Of a stretch of 64,000 nucleotides of DNA, positions 8,251-16,934 are shown in pieces. Numbering within the stretch: position 1 is the first letter of the stretch; every line of letters starts with the position of its first letter. The notes under the pieces are model-generated. The model did not search any database. It saw only the letters and a list, made by a program, of their open reading frames with translations, and had not been told where the DNA came from. Origin of the DNA: Sphingomonas phyllosphaerae 5.2 (GTDB taxonomy: Bacteria > Pseudomonadota > Alphaproteobacteria > Sphingomonadales > Sphingomonadaceae). The DNA is taken from the NCBI RefSeq assembly GCF_000419605.1, contig NZ_ATTI01000001.1:3382501-3446500 (forward strand). The letters are read 5' to 3'. The translations under genes and the position numbers were made by a program.

Positions 8251-8271
8251 AAGCGGACATATTGTCCGCTT
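8251..8271. promoter_or_regulatory. 21-bp palindromic operator upstream of the efflux operon
   Basis: A perfect inverted repeat has arms AAGCGGACA (8251-8259) and TGTCCGCTT (8263-8271) around a TAT centre. A possible -35 TTGAAG (8236-8241) is followed at 16-17 nt by CATATT inside the palindrome, so a bound protein would block RNA polymerase. It lies 52 nt before the adaptor gene. The TetR protein encoded convergently at the far end of the efflux operon is the best candidate ligand, and the GntR protein on the other side is the alternative. Confidence 0.6.
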
Positions 8272-8278
8272 CCAACGA

Positions 8279-8298
8279 CTCGCGGCATCATCCGCGAG
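8279..8298. promoter_or_regulatory. Second inverted repeat in the efflux leader
   Basis: CTCGCGG (8279-8285) and CCGCGAG (8292-8298) are perfect complements around CATCAT. It sits between the putative operator and the efflux start codon, so in RNA it would be a 5'-leader stem. It could equally be a second protein site. Confidence 0.35.
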
Positions 8299-8323
8299 CC
8301 GTCATTGTTGCTGGACCGAATAT

Positions 8324-9493
8324 ATGGCGGAAGAGGCTATATCCCCGAGCGAGCCGCACGGGCAGGCGCAGACCGACGCCGCACCCGCGCCGCGCCGTCG
8401 GCTCAGCGGCCGCGCCAAGGTGATCCTTATTGCCGTTGCGCTCGTGGTATTGATCGGCAGCGCGATCTGGTACGTGCAGTACAAGGCCCACGGCCAGTAC
8501 ATGCAGGAAACCAACGACGCGCAAGTCCGCGCCGACATGGTGACGGTCGCGCCGCGTGTCGCCGGCTATGTCGCCGAAGTGTTCGTCGCTGACAATCAGG
8601 ACGTTCGTGCCGGCCAACCACTGGTGCGGATCGACCCGCGGAACTCGCGCGCGCAGGCTGCGCAGGCGGAGGCGCAGATCGCGGTCGCCGACGCGCAGGC
8701 CGATAGCGCACGCGCCCAGGTTCGCGAGCAATATGCCGCGATCGACCAGGCGCGCGCGCAGCTCGCCTCCGCGCGCGAGAAGGCCGCGCACGACGCGGCC
8801 GAAGTCGCCCGTTACCGACCGCTCGCCGCTTCGGGCGCCGAAACGCGTCAGCAACTCGCCCAACTGCAGCTCGCCGCGCGCCAGTCCGCGCAGGCGGTCC
8901 GCGCGCAGGACGCCGCGGTCGCGATGCAGCAGCGTCGCGTCGCCACGTTCGAGACGCAGGTGAAGCAGGGCTTGGCGCAGGCGCAGGCAGCGCGCGCGCA
9001 GCAAAGCGCCGCCGATGTCGATCTCAACGCCACGCTGATCCGCGCTGCGATCAATGGGCGCGTTGGCGATAGGACGGTCGAGGTCGGCCAATATGCCGGC
9101 ACCGGTACGCGGCTGATGTCGCTGGTGCCGCTCGACAAGCTCTACATCACCGCCAATTTCAAGGAAACGCAGCTGGCGCTGATGCGTCCCGGCCAGCCGG
9201 TCGAGATCAAGGTCGATGCGCTGGACGGCATCGCGCTGAAGGGCCGCGTCGCCAGCTTCTCGCCGGGAACGGGCGCGCAATTCTCATTGCTGCCGCCGCA
9301 GAACGCGACCGGCAATTTCACCAAGATCACGCAGCGCGTACCAGTGCGCATCGCGCTGGAAGCGACTCCGCAGACCCGACGCCTGCTGGTGCCCGGCCTC
9401 TCGGTCGAAGTGACGGTCGATACCAGCAGCGCCAAGGACGATATCGAGCGGTTGCGCGACGAGCAGCGCAAGGCGAACCGGCAGGAGCGCTGA
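8324..9493 (+). CDS. emrA: HlyD/EmrA-family membrane fusion protein
   Basis: The 389-residue periplasmic adaptor has a cytoplasmic head, one TM at about residues 32-50, then lipoyl halves and a long Ala/Gln-rich coiled-coil hairpin (about 110-230), ending in beta-barrel regions containing the LYITANFKE segment. It links an inner-membrane MFS pump to an outer-membrane channel. The three genes are packed (2-nt gap, then overlap). The promoter region holds the 8251-8271 palindrome. The substrate class is probably hydrophobic toxic compounds, as for EmrAB, but is not shown by sequence. Confidence 0.9.
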   Translation: MAEEAISPSEPHGQAQTDAAPAPRRRLSGRAKVILIAVALVVLIGSAIWYVQYKAHGQYMQETNDAQVRADMVTVAPRVAGYVAEVFVADNQDVRAGQPLVRIDPRNSRAQAAQAEAQIAVADAQADSARAQVREQYAAIDQARAQLASAREKAAHDAAEVARYRPLAASGAETRQQLAQLQLAARQSAQAVRAQDAAVAMQQRRVATFETQVKQGLAQAQAARAQQSAADVDLNATLIRAAINGRVGDRTVEVGQYAGTGTRLMSLVPLDKLYITANFKETQLALMRPGQPVEIKVDALDGIALKGRVASFSPGTGAQFSLLPPQNATGNFTKITQRVPVRIALEATPQTRRLLVPGLSVEVTVDTSSAKDDIERLRDEQRKANRQER

Positions 9494-9495
9494 GC

Positions 9496-11079
9496 GTGGC
9501 GAGCGCCGCTCCCCCCGCCAGCGGACACGCGCGGGCCGATCTGCCCGCGGGCGGCGCCGAGCGGGCGGACCTCGCCGCATGGCTGGCGGTCGCGGCGGGC
9601 ACGCTCGGCGCCTTCATGGCGACGCTGGACATCTCGATCGTCAATTCGTCGCTGCCGACGATCCAGGGCGAGATCGGCGCCAGCGGCACCGAAGGAACGT
9701 GGATCGCGACCGCCTATCTCGTCGCGGAGATCGTCATCATCCCGATGGCCGCGTGGTTGGAACGGCTGCTCGGGCTGCGCACCTTCCTGCTGATCGCCGC
9801 GGTGCTGTTCACGATCTTCTCCGTGATCTGCGGCACTGCCGACACGTTGCCGCAGATGATTTTCGGGCGGATCGGCCAAGGCTTCACCGGCGGCGCGATG
9901 ATCCCTACCGCGCAGACGATCATCGCCCAGCGCCTGCCACGCTCGCAGCAACCGATCGGCATCGCTGCATTCGGGATGACCGCGATCCTCGGCCCGGTGC
10001 TGGGGCCATTGGTCGGCGGCTGGCTGACCGAGAACATCAGCTGGCACTATGCCTTCTTCCTCAACCTGCCGATCTGCGGCATCCTGGTCCTGCTGCTACT
10101 GATCGGCCTGAAGCACGAGCCGTCGCGGCTGCATCTCTTCCGTGAGGCGGACTGGCTCGGCATCGCCGGGCTGGCGCTCGGCCTCGGCGGGCTGACGGTG
10201 TTCCTCGAGGAAGGGCAGCGCGAGCAGTGGTTCTCCTCCGAGCTGATCCGCTACATGTTCGCGGTCACCGTCCTCGGCTTCGGACTGCTGATCGCCGGGC
10301 AGTTCCTTGCGCGCCGCCCGGTCATCAAGCTCCGGCTGTTGCTCGACCGGCAGTTCGGGTCGGTGGCGGTAATGGGGCTGGTGCTCGGCGTCGTCCTCTA
10401 CGGCACGTCCTACGCGATCCCGCAGTTCCTCGCCGCGATCGCCAATTACAACGCGCTGCAATCCGGCAAGGTCGTGCTGCTCGCCGGCATACCCAGCTTC
10501 GTGATGATGGCGATCGTCCCGATCCTGCTGGTGCGCGTCGACATCCGGGTCGCGGTGGGGGCGGGATTGCTCATCATGGGGGCGTCGGCGCTGCTCGACG
10601 CGAACCTGACGATCGACTCGGTCGGCAGCGACTTCACCGAATCGCAGTTGCTGCGCGGCGTCGGCCAGATCCTGGCGATGCTGTTTCTCAGCCAGGCCGC
10701 GATCCGCTCGGTCCCGCCTTCCGAAGCCGGTGACGCGTCCGGGCTCTTCAGCGCGATGCGCAATCTGGGCGGCAGCTTCGCGCTGGCCGGCATCGCGATC
10801 ATCCAGGACCAGAGGTCGTGGTTCCACGCACGCCGGATCGAGGAAACGCTCAACGCCAATTCGGTGCACGTGCAGGATTACATGGCCGCAACTGCCCGGT
10901 CGCTCGGCGGGCCGCAAACGGCGCTTCGCGCGCTGGGGCAGCAGATCCAGGGGCAGGCGCTGGTGATGACCTACAACGACATCTTCTGGATCATGGGCAT
11001 GGGCACCTTGGCGGTGCTGCCGCTGGTGATGTTCCTCCGTCCGCTTCCCAAGGGCGCCGCGCCGGCGGCGATGCATTGA
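9496..11079 (+). CDS. emrB: DHA2-family MFS multidrug efflux pump (EmrB-like)
   Basis: The 527-residue pump has the 14-TM DHA2 layout. The helix-1 motif LDISIVNSSLPTIQGEIG sits near residue 40, and the antiporter motif region GPVLGPLVGGWLTE is near 165. It works by proton antiport with the adjacent adaptor and outer-membrane protein. GTG 9496 is the start, behind AGGAG at 9483-9487. Its TGA overlaps the ATG of the next gene. A charged C-terminal tail follows the last helix. Confidence 0.92.
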   Translation: MASAAPPASGHARADLPAGGAERADLAAWLAVAAGTLGAFMATLDISIVNSSLPTIQGEIGASGTEGTWIATAYLVAEIVIIPMAAWLERLLGLRTFLLIAAVLFTIFSVICGTADTLPQMIFGRIGQGFTGGAMIPTAQTIIAQRLPRSQQPIGIAAFGMTAILGPVLGPLVGGWLTENISWHYAFFLNLPICGILVLLLLIGLKHEPSRLHLFREADWLGIAGLALGLGGLTVFLEEGQREQWFSSELIRYMFAVTVLGFGLLIAGQFLARRPVIKLRLLLDRQFGSVAVMGLVLGVVLYGTSYAIPQFLAAIANYNALQSGKVVLLAGIPSFVMMAIVPILLVRVDIRVAVGAGLLIMGASALLDANLTIDSVGSDFTESQLLRGVGQILAMLFLSQAAIRSVPPSEAGDASGLFSAMRNLGGSFALAGIAIIQDQRSWFHARRIEETLNANSVHVQDYMAATARSLGGPQTALRALGQQIQGQALVMTYNDIFWIMGMGTLAVLPLVMFLRPLPKGAAPAAMH

Positions 11080-12521
11080 TGCGCCATCTCGCTTCCCTCC
11101 TCACGCTCGCGCTGCTCGGCGCGTGCACCGTCGGCCCGAACTACAAGGGGCCGCCCGCCGTCGCCTCCGACGCGGCGACGCGCGGCACGTTCGTGCGCGC
11201 ACAGGACAACGCGCTTACACCCGCTCCCGGGCTGGCGCGCTGGTGGGAACCACTCGGCGATGCGACGCTGACCGCCCTGGTCGACGATGCGCTTGCGCAC
11301 AGCCCGACGATCGACGCCGCTGCGGCAAACCTGCGCGCCGCGGAAGCGCAATACCGGCAGCAGCGCGCCGCCCGCCTTCCCAGCGTCAGCGCCAGCGGAG
11401 TCTATCTCGACGCTCGCCTTCCCGGCACCGCGCTGGGCGGCGCGAGCGACGGCGGCAGCGGCGACACCTCGCTCGAATTCTACAACCTAGGCGGCATGGC
11501 ATCATGGGAACCGGACCTGTTCGGTGGCGGTCGCCGCGCGCTCGAACAGCGTCGCGCCACCAGCGAGCAGCGTTTCGCGCAACTCGCCGACGCGCAGGTC
11601 ACGCTCTCGGCGCAGGTGGCGCAGGCCTATGTCGGCTTGCGCGACGCACAGGCACGCGCAGCGCTGAATGCGCAGTCCAGCGCCTTGCAACGCCGCCAGC
11701 TTGCGCTCGTGCAGCAACGCTACACCGCCGGCACCGCCTCCGCTTTGCAGGTCGAACGGCTCCAGAACCAGCTTAACAGCACCGATGCGCAGACCATCCC
11801 GCTCGCCGCGCAGATCGACGAATACAAGGGTCAGCTTGCGATCCTGACGGGTCGCGCGCCCGGCGCGCTCGATGCGACGCTCGCGCCCATTGTGCCGGTG
11901 CCGCTTCCACCCGCGCAGGTGCCGATCGGCAATCCCGCGACACTGATCGCGCACCGCCCCGATATCCGTGCGGCCGAGCGCGCGCTGGCGGCGGGCAATG
12001 CGCAGATCGGCGTCGCCACCGCGCGGAAGTTCCCGTCGCTCAAGCTGCTCGGCGTCGTCGGGCTCGGCGGCACCGGAATCTCCGACGTGCTCGATCCGTC
12101 GAAGCTGGCAACGGTGGCTGCGCCGATGCTCAGCTGGTCGTTCCTGGATTTCGGGCGGAACCGCGCCGCCGTGCGCCAGGCGGAGGCGCAGCGCGACGCC
12201 GCGGAGGCGCAATACCGCCAAACCGTGCTGGAGGCGTTGCAGGATGCCGAGACCAGCCTGTCGCGCTTCGGCAACACGCGCGCGCAACTGGCGCAGTTGC
12301 TGCTCGCCGAGCAATCCGCCGCGCGCGCTGCCCGCCTGAACGGACAGCGTGTCGAAGCCGGGACCAGCACGCTCGTCGATCAACTCGACATCGAGCGTCA
12401 GCGCCTCTCCGCGGCGATCGCGGCCGAGCAGGGCCGTGCGCAGCTCACCGGAAACTACATCGCGATCCAGAAGAGCCTCGGGCTCGGCTGGGCCGAGCCG
12501 CCGGCTTCAGCGCGGCCGTAG
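11079..12521 (+). CDS. Outer-membrane efflux lipoprotein, NodT/OprM family
   Basis: The 480-residue TolC-like channel begins with a lipoprotein signal (lipobox LLGAC) followed by TVGPNYK, the usual start of this family. Two outer-membrane-efflux repeats follow (about 60-250 and 270-470) with long helices rich in Ala, Gln and Arg. It completes the tripartite pump with the two preceding genes, and its start overlaps the pump stop codon. Its 3' end overlaps the convergent tetR gene by 15 nt. Confidence 0.92.
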   Translation: MRHLASLLTLALLGACTVGPNYKGPPAVASDAATRGTFVRAQDNALTPAPGLARWWEPLGDATLTALVDDALAHSPTIDAAAANLRAAEAQYRQQRAARLPSVSASGVYLDARLPGTALGGASDGGSGDTSLEFYNLGGMASWEPDLFGGGRRALEQRRATSEQRFAQLADAQVTLSAQVAQAYVGLRDAQARAALNAQSSALQRRQLALVQQRYTAGTASALQVERLQNQLNSTDAQTIPLAAQIDEYKGQLAILTGRAPGALDATLAPIVPVPLPPAQVPIGNPATLIAHRPDIRAAERALAAGNAQIGVATARKFPSLKLLGVVGLGGTGISDVLDPSKLATVAAPMLSWSFLDFGRNRAAVRQAEAQRDAAEAQYRQTVLEALQDAETSLSRFGNTRAQLAQLLLAEQSAARAARLNGQRVEAGTSTLVDQLDIERQRLSAAIAAEQGRAQLTGNYIAIQKSLGLGWAEPPASARP

Positions 12522-13205
12522 CCCGACGGTCACCAGCGCCAGCGCCTCGTCGAGCAGCGCATCACGGCGCGTGGCCGGGGCCGGCATGATGATCGCGCCC
12601 AGCATCCGCATCGCCAGCATCAGTTCGCGCGCGCCCAGCCCCTCCGCCAGCGTCCCCTCGCGATGGGCCTGCGTCGCCAGCGGCTCGAGCAATCCTTCCA
12701 GCCGCTCGCGCAGGCCGTCGAACGCCGCGCGATCCTCGCCGTCCAGCGGCATGTCGATCGCCAGCCGCGCGAACAGCCGCGTCGCGTCCGCACCCTCGAT
12801 CACGATCCGCGCCAACGCCCGGTCGAGCGGCAGATCGACATCGACCAGTCGCCCGAGCCGATCGACCTCGCGCTCCAGCACCGCGAGCGCCAGCGCCATC
12901 CGATCCTTGAAGTTGCGGTAGAAGGTCCCGCGCCCGACCCCCGCGGCATCGGCCACCTCCTCCAGAGGCACGAAATAGCCGGAGCGCGCGAAGCATATCC
13001 GCGCCGCCTCGATCAGCGCCGAACGCCGCGCGAGCGCATCGCGACGCCGGGTGCGTGGACCCTCGCCACCGGTACCGTCCTCTTCGCTGCCGCGGGCGTC
13101 GCGCCCGTCCGCGGTGCTCAGCGTGCGGAAACGCGCAATGGCGAGTGGCCGATCTTGCGCGCCAGCCCGGCCGGATCGCTCAACCGCACATGCCCGACCC
13201 GCCAT
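12507..13205 (-). CDS. TetR/AcrR-family repressor
   Basis: The helix-turn-helix region reads ARSGYFVPLEEVADAAGVG then GTFYRNFKDR, followed by a helical ligand domain. It probably represses the convergent efflux operon through the palindrome at 8251-8271. ATG 13205 has AAGGGG upstream but gives 232 residues with an unusual 55-residue head, and overlaps the Crp gene by 88 nt. A CTG at 13121 overlaps the Crp stop as CTGA and would give a more ordinary 204-residue protein. No ATG, GTG or TTG lies between them. The start is therefore uncertain. Confidence 0.85.
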   Translation of the reverse strand: MAGRACAVERSGRAGAQDRPLAIARFRTLSTADGRDARGSEEDGTGGEGPRTRRRDALARRSALIEAARICFARSGYFVPLEEVADAAGVGRGTFYRNFKDRMALALAVLEREVDRLGRLVDVDLPLDRALARIVIEGADATRLFARLAIDMPLDGEDRAAFDGLRERLEGLLEPLATQAHREGTLAEGLGARELMLAMRMLGAIIMPAPATRRDALLDEALALVTVGLRPR

Positions 13206-13834
13206 TGCAGGTCCCCTTCGCGACGCGCCTGTTGCAACATGCGATTGACGTGCACCGACGTGAGCCCCAGCGCGTCGGCGAGCGTCTCCTGCGTCAACGG
13301 CAGGTCGAACCCGTCGCCCGCGACCGTCCCGCTCAGCGTCAGCCGCTCATGCAATTCCAGCAACAGGTCGGTGATCCGCTCCTGCGCATTCAGGCGCCCC
13401 AGCCGCGTGATCTGCGCCAGCAGATGTCCCTCGTCCATCGCACGACTGATCGCATAGGCGACATGCAGCGGCGAACCCGGCTCGGCAGCCGGTAACGGGC
13501 ACACCGTCACGTCCGACATCGCTATCACGGTCGCCACCGCCAGCGCATGTGGATGTTCGGAGGAGCCGATCAGGTCGCCGGGCAGCAGGAAGCTGAGGAA
13601 CTGCCGTCGCCCATCGGGCAGCAGCCGCACCCGTGCCGCCCAGCCGGACAGCAGCAGCAACGGCTCCTCGATCTCGCGCCCCTCGGTCACGATGTCGCGC
13701 CGCGGGCGGACGCCGCGGGCGAGTGCCAATGCCGCGGTCAACGCAGCGACCGCCGGGCCGTCCAGCGGTGCAAGCGCCATCAGGCGGGTCAGCGCCGGCT
13801 CACGCATTTCGCTGCGCAATTGTCCCCTGATCAT
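13118..13834 (-). CDS. Crp/Fnr-family transcription regulator
   Basis: The 238-residue protein has a cyclic-nucleotide-binding-type beta barrel (about 25-130: the RRDIVTEG and FLLPGDLIGSSE strands) and a C-terminal winged helix (LTQETLADALGLTSVHVNRM). It lacks an N-terminal FNR-type cysteine cluster, so it is not an Fe-S sensor. Similar proteins sit beside HWE kinases in alphaproteobacteria. ATGA overlap with the receiver gene at 13831-13834 indicates coupled translation. It lies downstream of the aa3 oxidase operon on the same strand, so a respiratory or stress role is possible. Confidence 0.87.
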   Translation of the reverse strand: MIRGQLRSEMREPALTRLMALAPLDGPAVAALTAALALARGVRPRRDIVTEGREIEEPLLLLSGWAARVRLLPDGRRQFLSFLLPGDLIGSSEHPHALAVATVIAMSDVTVCPLPAAEPGSPLHVAYAISRAMDEGHLLAQITRLGRLNAQERITDLLLELHERLTLSGTVAGDGFDLPLTQETLADALGLTSVHVNRMLQQARREGDLQWRVGHVRLSDPAGLARKIGHSPLRVSAR

Positions 13835-14214
13835 CGGACTTCCTCCATCCCGCATAGTGCGTGTACCGCCGCGATCACTGCATCGCTGTCGAACGGCTTG
13901 GCCAGTAGCGGAACATTCCGCAGCGGCTCGGGCAACGTCCAGGCGTCATAGCCGGTCAGAAACAGAAAGGGCACACCCAGCGCCTGCAACCGTTCCGCGA
14001 CCGGAAAAGACATCGCGCTGCCGAGGTTCACGTCGAGCAACGCCACATCCACGCGCTCTCGTTCGACGATCGCGAGCGCGTCGGCCAGTCGACCGACCGG
14101 CCCGACCACCTCCACGCCTTCCGCCTGCAGCACACGCTTCAGGTCGGACGCGATGAAATACTCATCCTCCACGATCAGAAGGCGTCTGCCTGACAGAGTG
14201 CCGTTGATGGTCAG
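13831..14214 (-). CDS. Single-domain response regulator (receiver only)
   Basis: This 127-residue CheY-like receiver has acidic residues in LLIVEDEYF, phospho-acceptor Asp61 in ALLDVNLG, Thr in LTGYD and Lys106 in LAKPF. It has no output domain, as in FixJ/HWE-type phosphorelays where a receiver passes or sinks phosphate. No ATG, GTG or TTG is placed to start it. The best candidate is CTG 14214, which overlaps the kinase stop as CTGA and has AGGAAGGG at 14223-14230 eight bases upstream. The boundary is inferred on that basis. Confidence 0.83.
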   Translation of the reverse strand: MTINGTLSGRRLLIVEDEYFIASDLKRVLQAEGVEVVGPVGRLADALAIVERERVDVALLDVNLGSAMSFPVAERLQALGVPFLFLTGYDAWTLPEPLRNVPLLAKPFDSDAVIAAVHALCGMEEVR

Positions 14215-15803
14215 AACGTGTTCCCTTCCTCGTGCAGCGGCATCGCAATCGAACAGCGTACGCCACCGCCCGCGAACGCCAACTGCGTTTGCGCACCATA
14301 TTGATATGGCAACGCTTCGCAGATCAGTTCCGTACCAAAACCCTGTCGATTCGGCGAGATAGCGATTACCGGCACGCCCCGCTCCGCCCACGTGAGGTGC
14401 ACGCCACGCGTTCCGTCGTCTGCGACGTCGGTGGACCAGACGATCTCCAGTGCGGCGCCCGGCACCTTCAGCGCGCCATATTTGACGGCGTTGATCGCCA
14501 GTTCGTGCACTGCGAGCCCGATCGCCTCCGCGGCGCGCGGCGGCAACGGCACATCCGGGCCGGACAGCGACAAGGCCTCGCCATCCGCGACGCCCACGCT
14601 CAGCAGTTCGTCGCGGATCAGGTTCTCCAGATCGACATGCCCGCTGGCCGTCTGCGTCACGATCGCCTGCGTACGCGCCAGCGCGTCGAGCCGCCCGCGG
14701 AAATGGTCGGCGACATCCTCCAGCGCCCCGCCCGTGTCCGCGGTCCGCGCGAAGACCGAGCGTACCACCGTCAGGATGTTGCGCACGCGATGCTGCAATT
14801 CTGCGACCAGCCGTCGCTGCCGCTCCTCCAGCAGGTGCAGGTCGTGGACGTCGGTCGCCGCACCGAACCAGTGCGTCACGCTTGATTCCGCATCGCGCAT
14901 CGGTGCCTGCCGCATCAGGAACCAGCGATAGGCGCCCTCGCGTCCCCGAATCCGCATCTGCCGTTCCAGCGGCTCTCCGTTGCTGTACGACCGCCGGAAC
15001 GCCTGCTCCGCCCCGGCGCGATCGTCGGGATGAACCGCGTCCAGCCAGCCCCATGCCGCGATCTCGTCTTCGCTCTGCCCGGTCAGCTCGGCCCATTGGC
15101 TGTTCGACATCTTGTTGTGCCCGGCGCCATCGGTCCGCCACAGGATCGCCGGCACCAGTTCGATGCTGACGCGCCGCATCTCCTCGCTCTCACGCAGCGC
15201 CAGTTCGGCACGCTTGCTGTAGAGCGCCTGCACGATGGCGGGCGCGAGTTCCTCTACCGCCAGCCGATCGATCTCGCGGAAGCCGCCGGGTCGGTTACCC
15301 AGTCCAATCACGCCCACCAGCCGCCCCTGCCGGTGCAGCGGCACGCCCAGGAACGAGGCGAGCGGGGGGTGTCCGTGCGGCGTACCGATCGCATCGGGGT
15401 GGCGCGGCGCGTCGTTGGCGATCAGGCTGGCGTCGTCGTGGATCACACGCCCGTACAGCCCATGCAGGTCGAGATGCGTCGGCAACGTCTCTGGCCCGAG
15501 CCCCGGCCACATGCGGTGGAACACCGCCCATGCGCGATCGCTTATCGCCAGGTCGTGGAGCTTGTCGCCCGTCGGGGTCATCTCGGCCATGAAGCTGAAT
15601 TCGGCGCCGGTGACGTCCTCCGCCACCGCCAGACAAAGCCGCCCCAGCGCCTCCTCGGATGTCGCGCCCAGCGCTTCGTGGAAAATGCGGTTGATCGCCT
15701 GCAACACCGCATTCTTCCGCGCGAGCGTCGCCAGCAGGTCGCTCTCGTCGTGCAGCCCGAGCGTCAACCTGGCCTCCTCGCTTCGTGTCCGCCGTCCCCG
15801 CAT
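14211..15803 (-). CDS. HWE-family sensor histidine kinase with GAF and PAS domains
   Basis: The 530-residue soluble kinase has a GAF domain (about 30-190), a PAS_3-type domain (about 208-325) and an HWE catalytic region. The hallmarks are the phospho-acceptor His338 in ELQHRVRN, His433/Asn437 in the N-box HELAIN, and Trp472/Glu474 in LTWAERG. It has no membrane segment, so it senses a cytoplasmic signal. The PAS lacks the cysteine of LOV photoreceptors. Receiver, Crp and tetR genes follow with overlaps. It begins 69 nt after the oxidase operon, so read-through is possible. Confidence 0.92.
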   Translation of the reverse strand: MRGRRTRSEEARLTLGLHDESDLLATLARKNAVLQAINRIFHEALGATSEEALGRLCLAVAEDVTGAEFSFMAEMTPTGDKLHDLAISDRAWAVFHRMWPGLGPETLPTHLDLHGLYGRVIHDDASLIANDAPRHPDAIGTPHGHPPLASFLGVPLHRQGRLVGVIGLGNRPGGFREIDRLAVEELAPAIVQALYSKRAELALRESEEMRRVSIELVPAILWRTDGAGHNKMSNSQWAELTGQSEDEIAAWGWLDAVHPDDRAGAEQAFRRSYSNGEPLERQMRIRGREGAYRWFLMRQAPMRDAESSVTHWFGAATDVHDLHLLEERQRRLVAELQHRVRNILTVVRSVFARTADTGGALEDVADHFRGRLDALARTQAIVTQTASGHVDLENLIRDELLSVGVADGEALSLSGPDVPLPPRAAEAIGLAVHELAINAVKYGALKVPGAALEIVWSTDVADDGTRGVHLTWAERGVPVIAISPNRQGFGTELICEALPYQYGAQTQLAFAGGGVRCSIAMPLHEEGNTF

Positions 15804-15872
15804 TCCGGGACGACTCGCGTCAGCGTCGCTGACCCAAACTGACGATCTCCCCGCGACGATGCAAGCGGGTGA

Positions 15873-16934
15873 TCAGCGGCCTTCGCCGGCCAGATAGCGC
15901 GCAAGCGGATCGATCAACTCCTCGGGGATCCGGCGGGCGATCACCGGCATCACGTTTTGCGGCAATCGCGCGTCGATCTCCTTGCCATCGCCCTTCCAGT
16001 ACCGCAACCGCGCCGCGATGTAACCGGCGCGCTGTCCCGCGAGCACCGGCTGCGGCTTGCCCGCGCCGTGGCAGCTTGCGCACGCCGGCAACTGCCGCTC
16101 GGGCAAGCCTCGCTGGACGATGACCCGCGCCCGCCGATCGCCCCGCGGCCTAGCGCCGAGCCCCGGCAACGCCGCGAAGTGCGTCGCCAGCGTCCGGCGC
16201 TCGGCGGCGGTCAGCGTCGCCGCCACATTCCCCATCACCGCGCTCGCCCGACGTCCGTCGCCATATGCGGCCAGCGCCGCTTCCAGGTAACCGGCGTGTT
16301 GCCCACCGAGGACGGGGATATCCGGCTGCCCGCGTCCACGCCCGTCGCTGCCGTGACATGCGACGCAGCCGGCCAGCACGTTGCTACCCAGCGCACGCAC
16401 GTCGGTGGTGCCCGCTCCCTGTGCCTCGCCACCAAGCGCACGATATTGCGCCGGCGTCATGCCGGGCAAGCGGCGGACGAACGCAACCATGCGCCGGATC
16501 TCGTCGTCACGCCCCGCCGCGCCCCACGCCGGCATCCCGGAATATTTCACGCCGTGCCGCAGGATGTAGAACAACTGCCCGTCGGTCCACGCGCGCGCGT
16601 TGACGGACAGATCGGGCGCGGGCGGCATCGCCTTCTGCATCACTGGCGAAGGGCGTTGTCCCGGTGCGCCGTGGCAGCTGGCGCAGGCGGCGGCGAAATG
16701 CCCGGCCGCACTCACCAGCCGGCCGTCGGTTACGATCGGATCGTCCGGCGAATCGAAGAAGCTGTGGGTCTTCACCGAATTGCGCATCGTCCAGTGCAGG
16801 AACCATTCGGTTGCCGCCCAATGCCCCGACGACGCGGCGATGTTGAAGATGCCCGACCACGCGAACAGCAGCCCCGCCGCCGCCAGCGTCATGAGCGCCG
16901 CGAACGCGCGTTTCCATGTCACCCGGATCGTCAT
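15873..16934 (-). CDS. Triheme membrane-anchored cytochrome c
   Basis: The 353-residue protein has one N-terminal TM (about 10-30) and three CxxCH heme sites: Cys84-Cys87-His88, Cys190-Cys193-His194 and Cys285-Cys288-His289. The second and third units resemble class I cytochrome c domains of the c4 type. As the last gene of the aa3 oxidase operon it probably delivers electrons to the heme c and CuA of subunit II, or comes from an alcohol/sugar dehydrogenase chain. It starts by ATGA overlap with the CtaG-like gene. Confidence 0.9.
   Translation of the reverse strand: MTIRVTWKRAFAALMTLAAAGLLFAWSGIFNIAASSGHWAATEWFLHWTMRNSVKTHSFFDSPDDPIVTDGRLVSAAGHFAAACASCHGAPGQRPSPVMQKAMPPAPDLSVNARAWTDGQLFYILRHGVKYSGMPAWGAAGRDDEIRRMVAFVRRLPGMTPAQYRALGGEAQGAGTTDVRALGSNVLAGCVACHGSDGRGRGQPDIPVLGGQHAGYLEAALAAYGDGRRASAVMGNVAATLTAAERRTLATHFAALPGLGARPRGDRRARVIVQRGLPERQLPACASCHGAGKPQPVLAGQRAGYIAARLRYWKGDGKEIDARLPQNVMPVIARRIPEELIDPLARYLAGEGR

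Noticed and set aside
14881..15200. LOV photoreceptor domain in the HWE kinase
   Set aside because: The PAS region lacks the NCRFLQ-type cysteine motif needed for flavin photochemistry.
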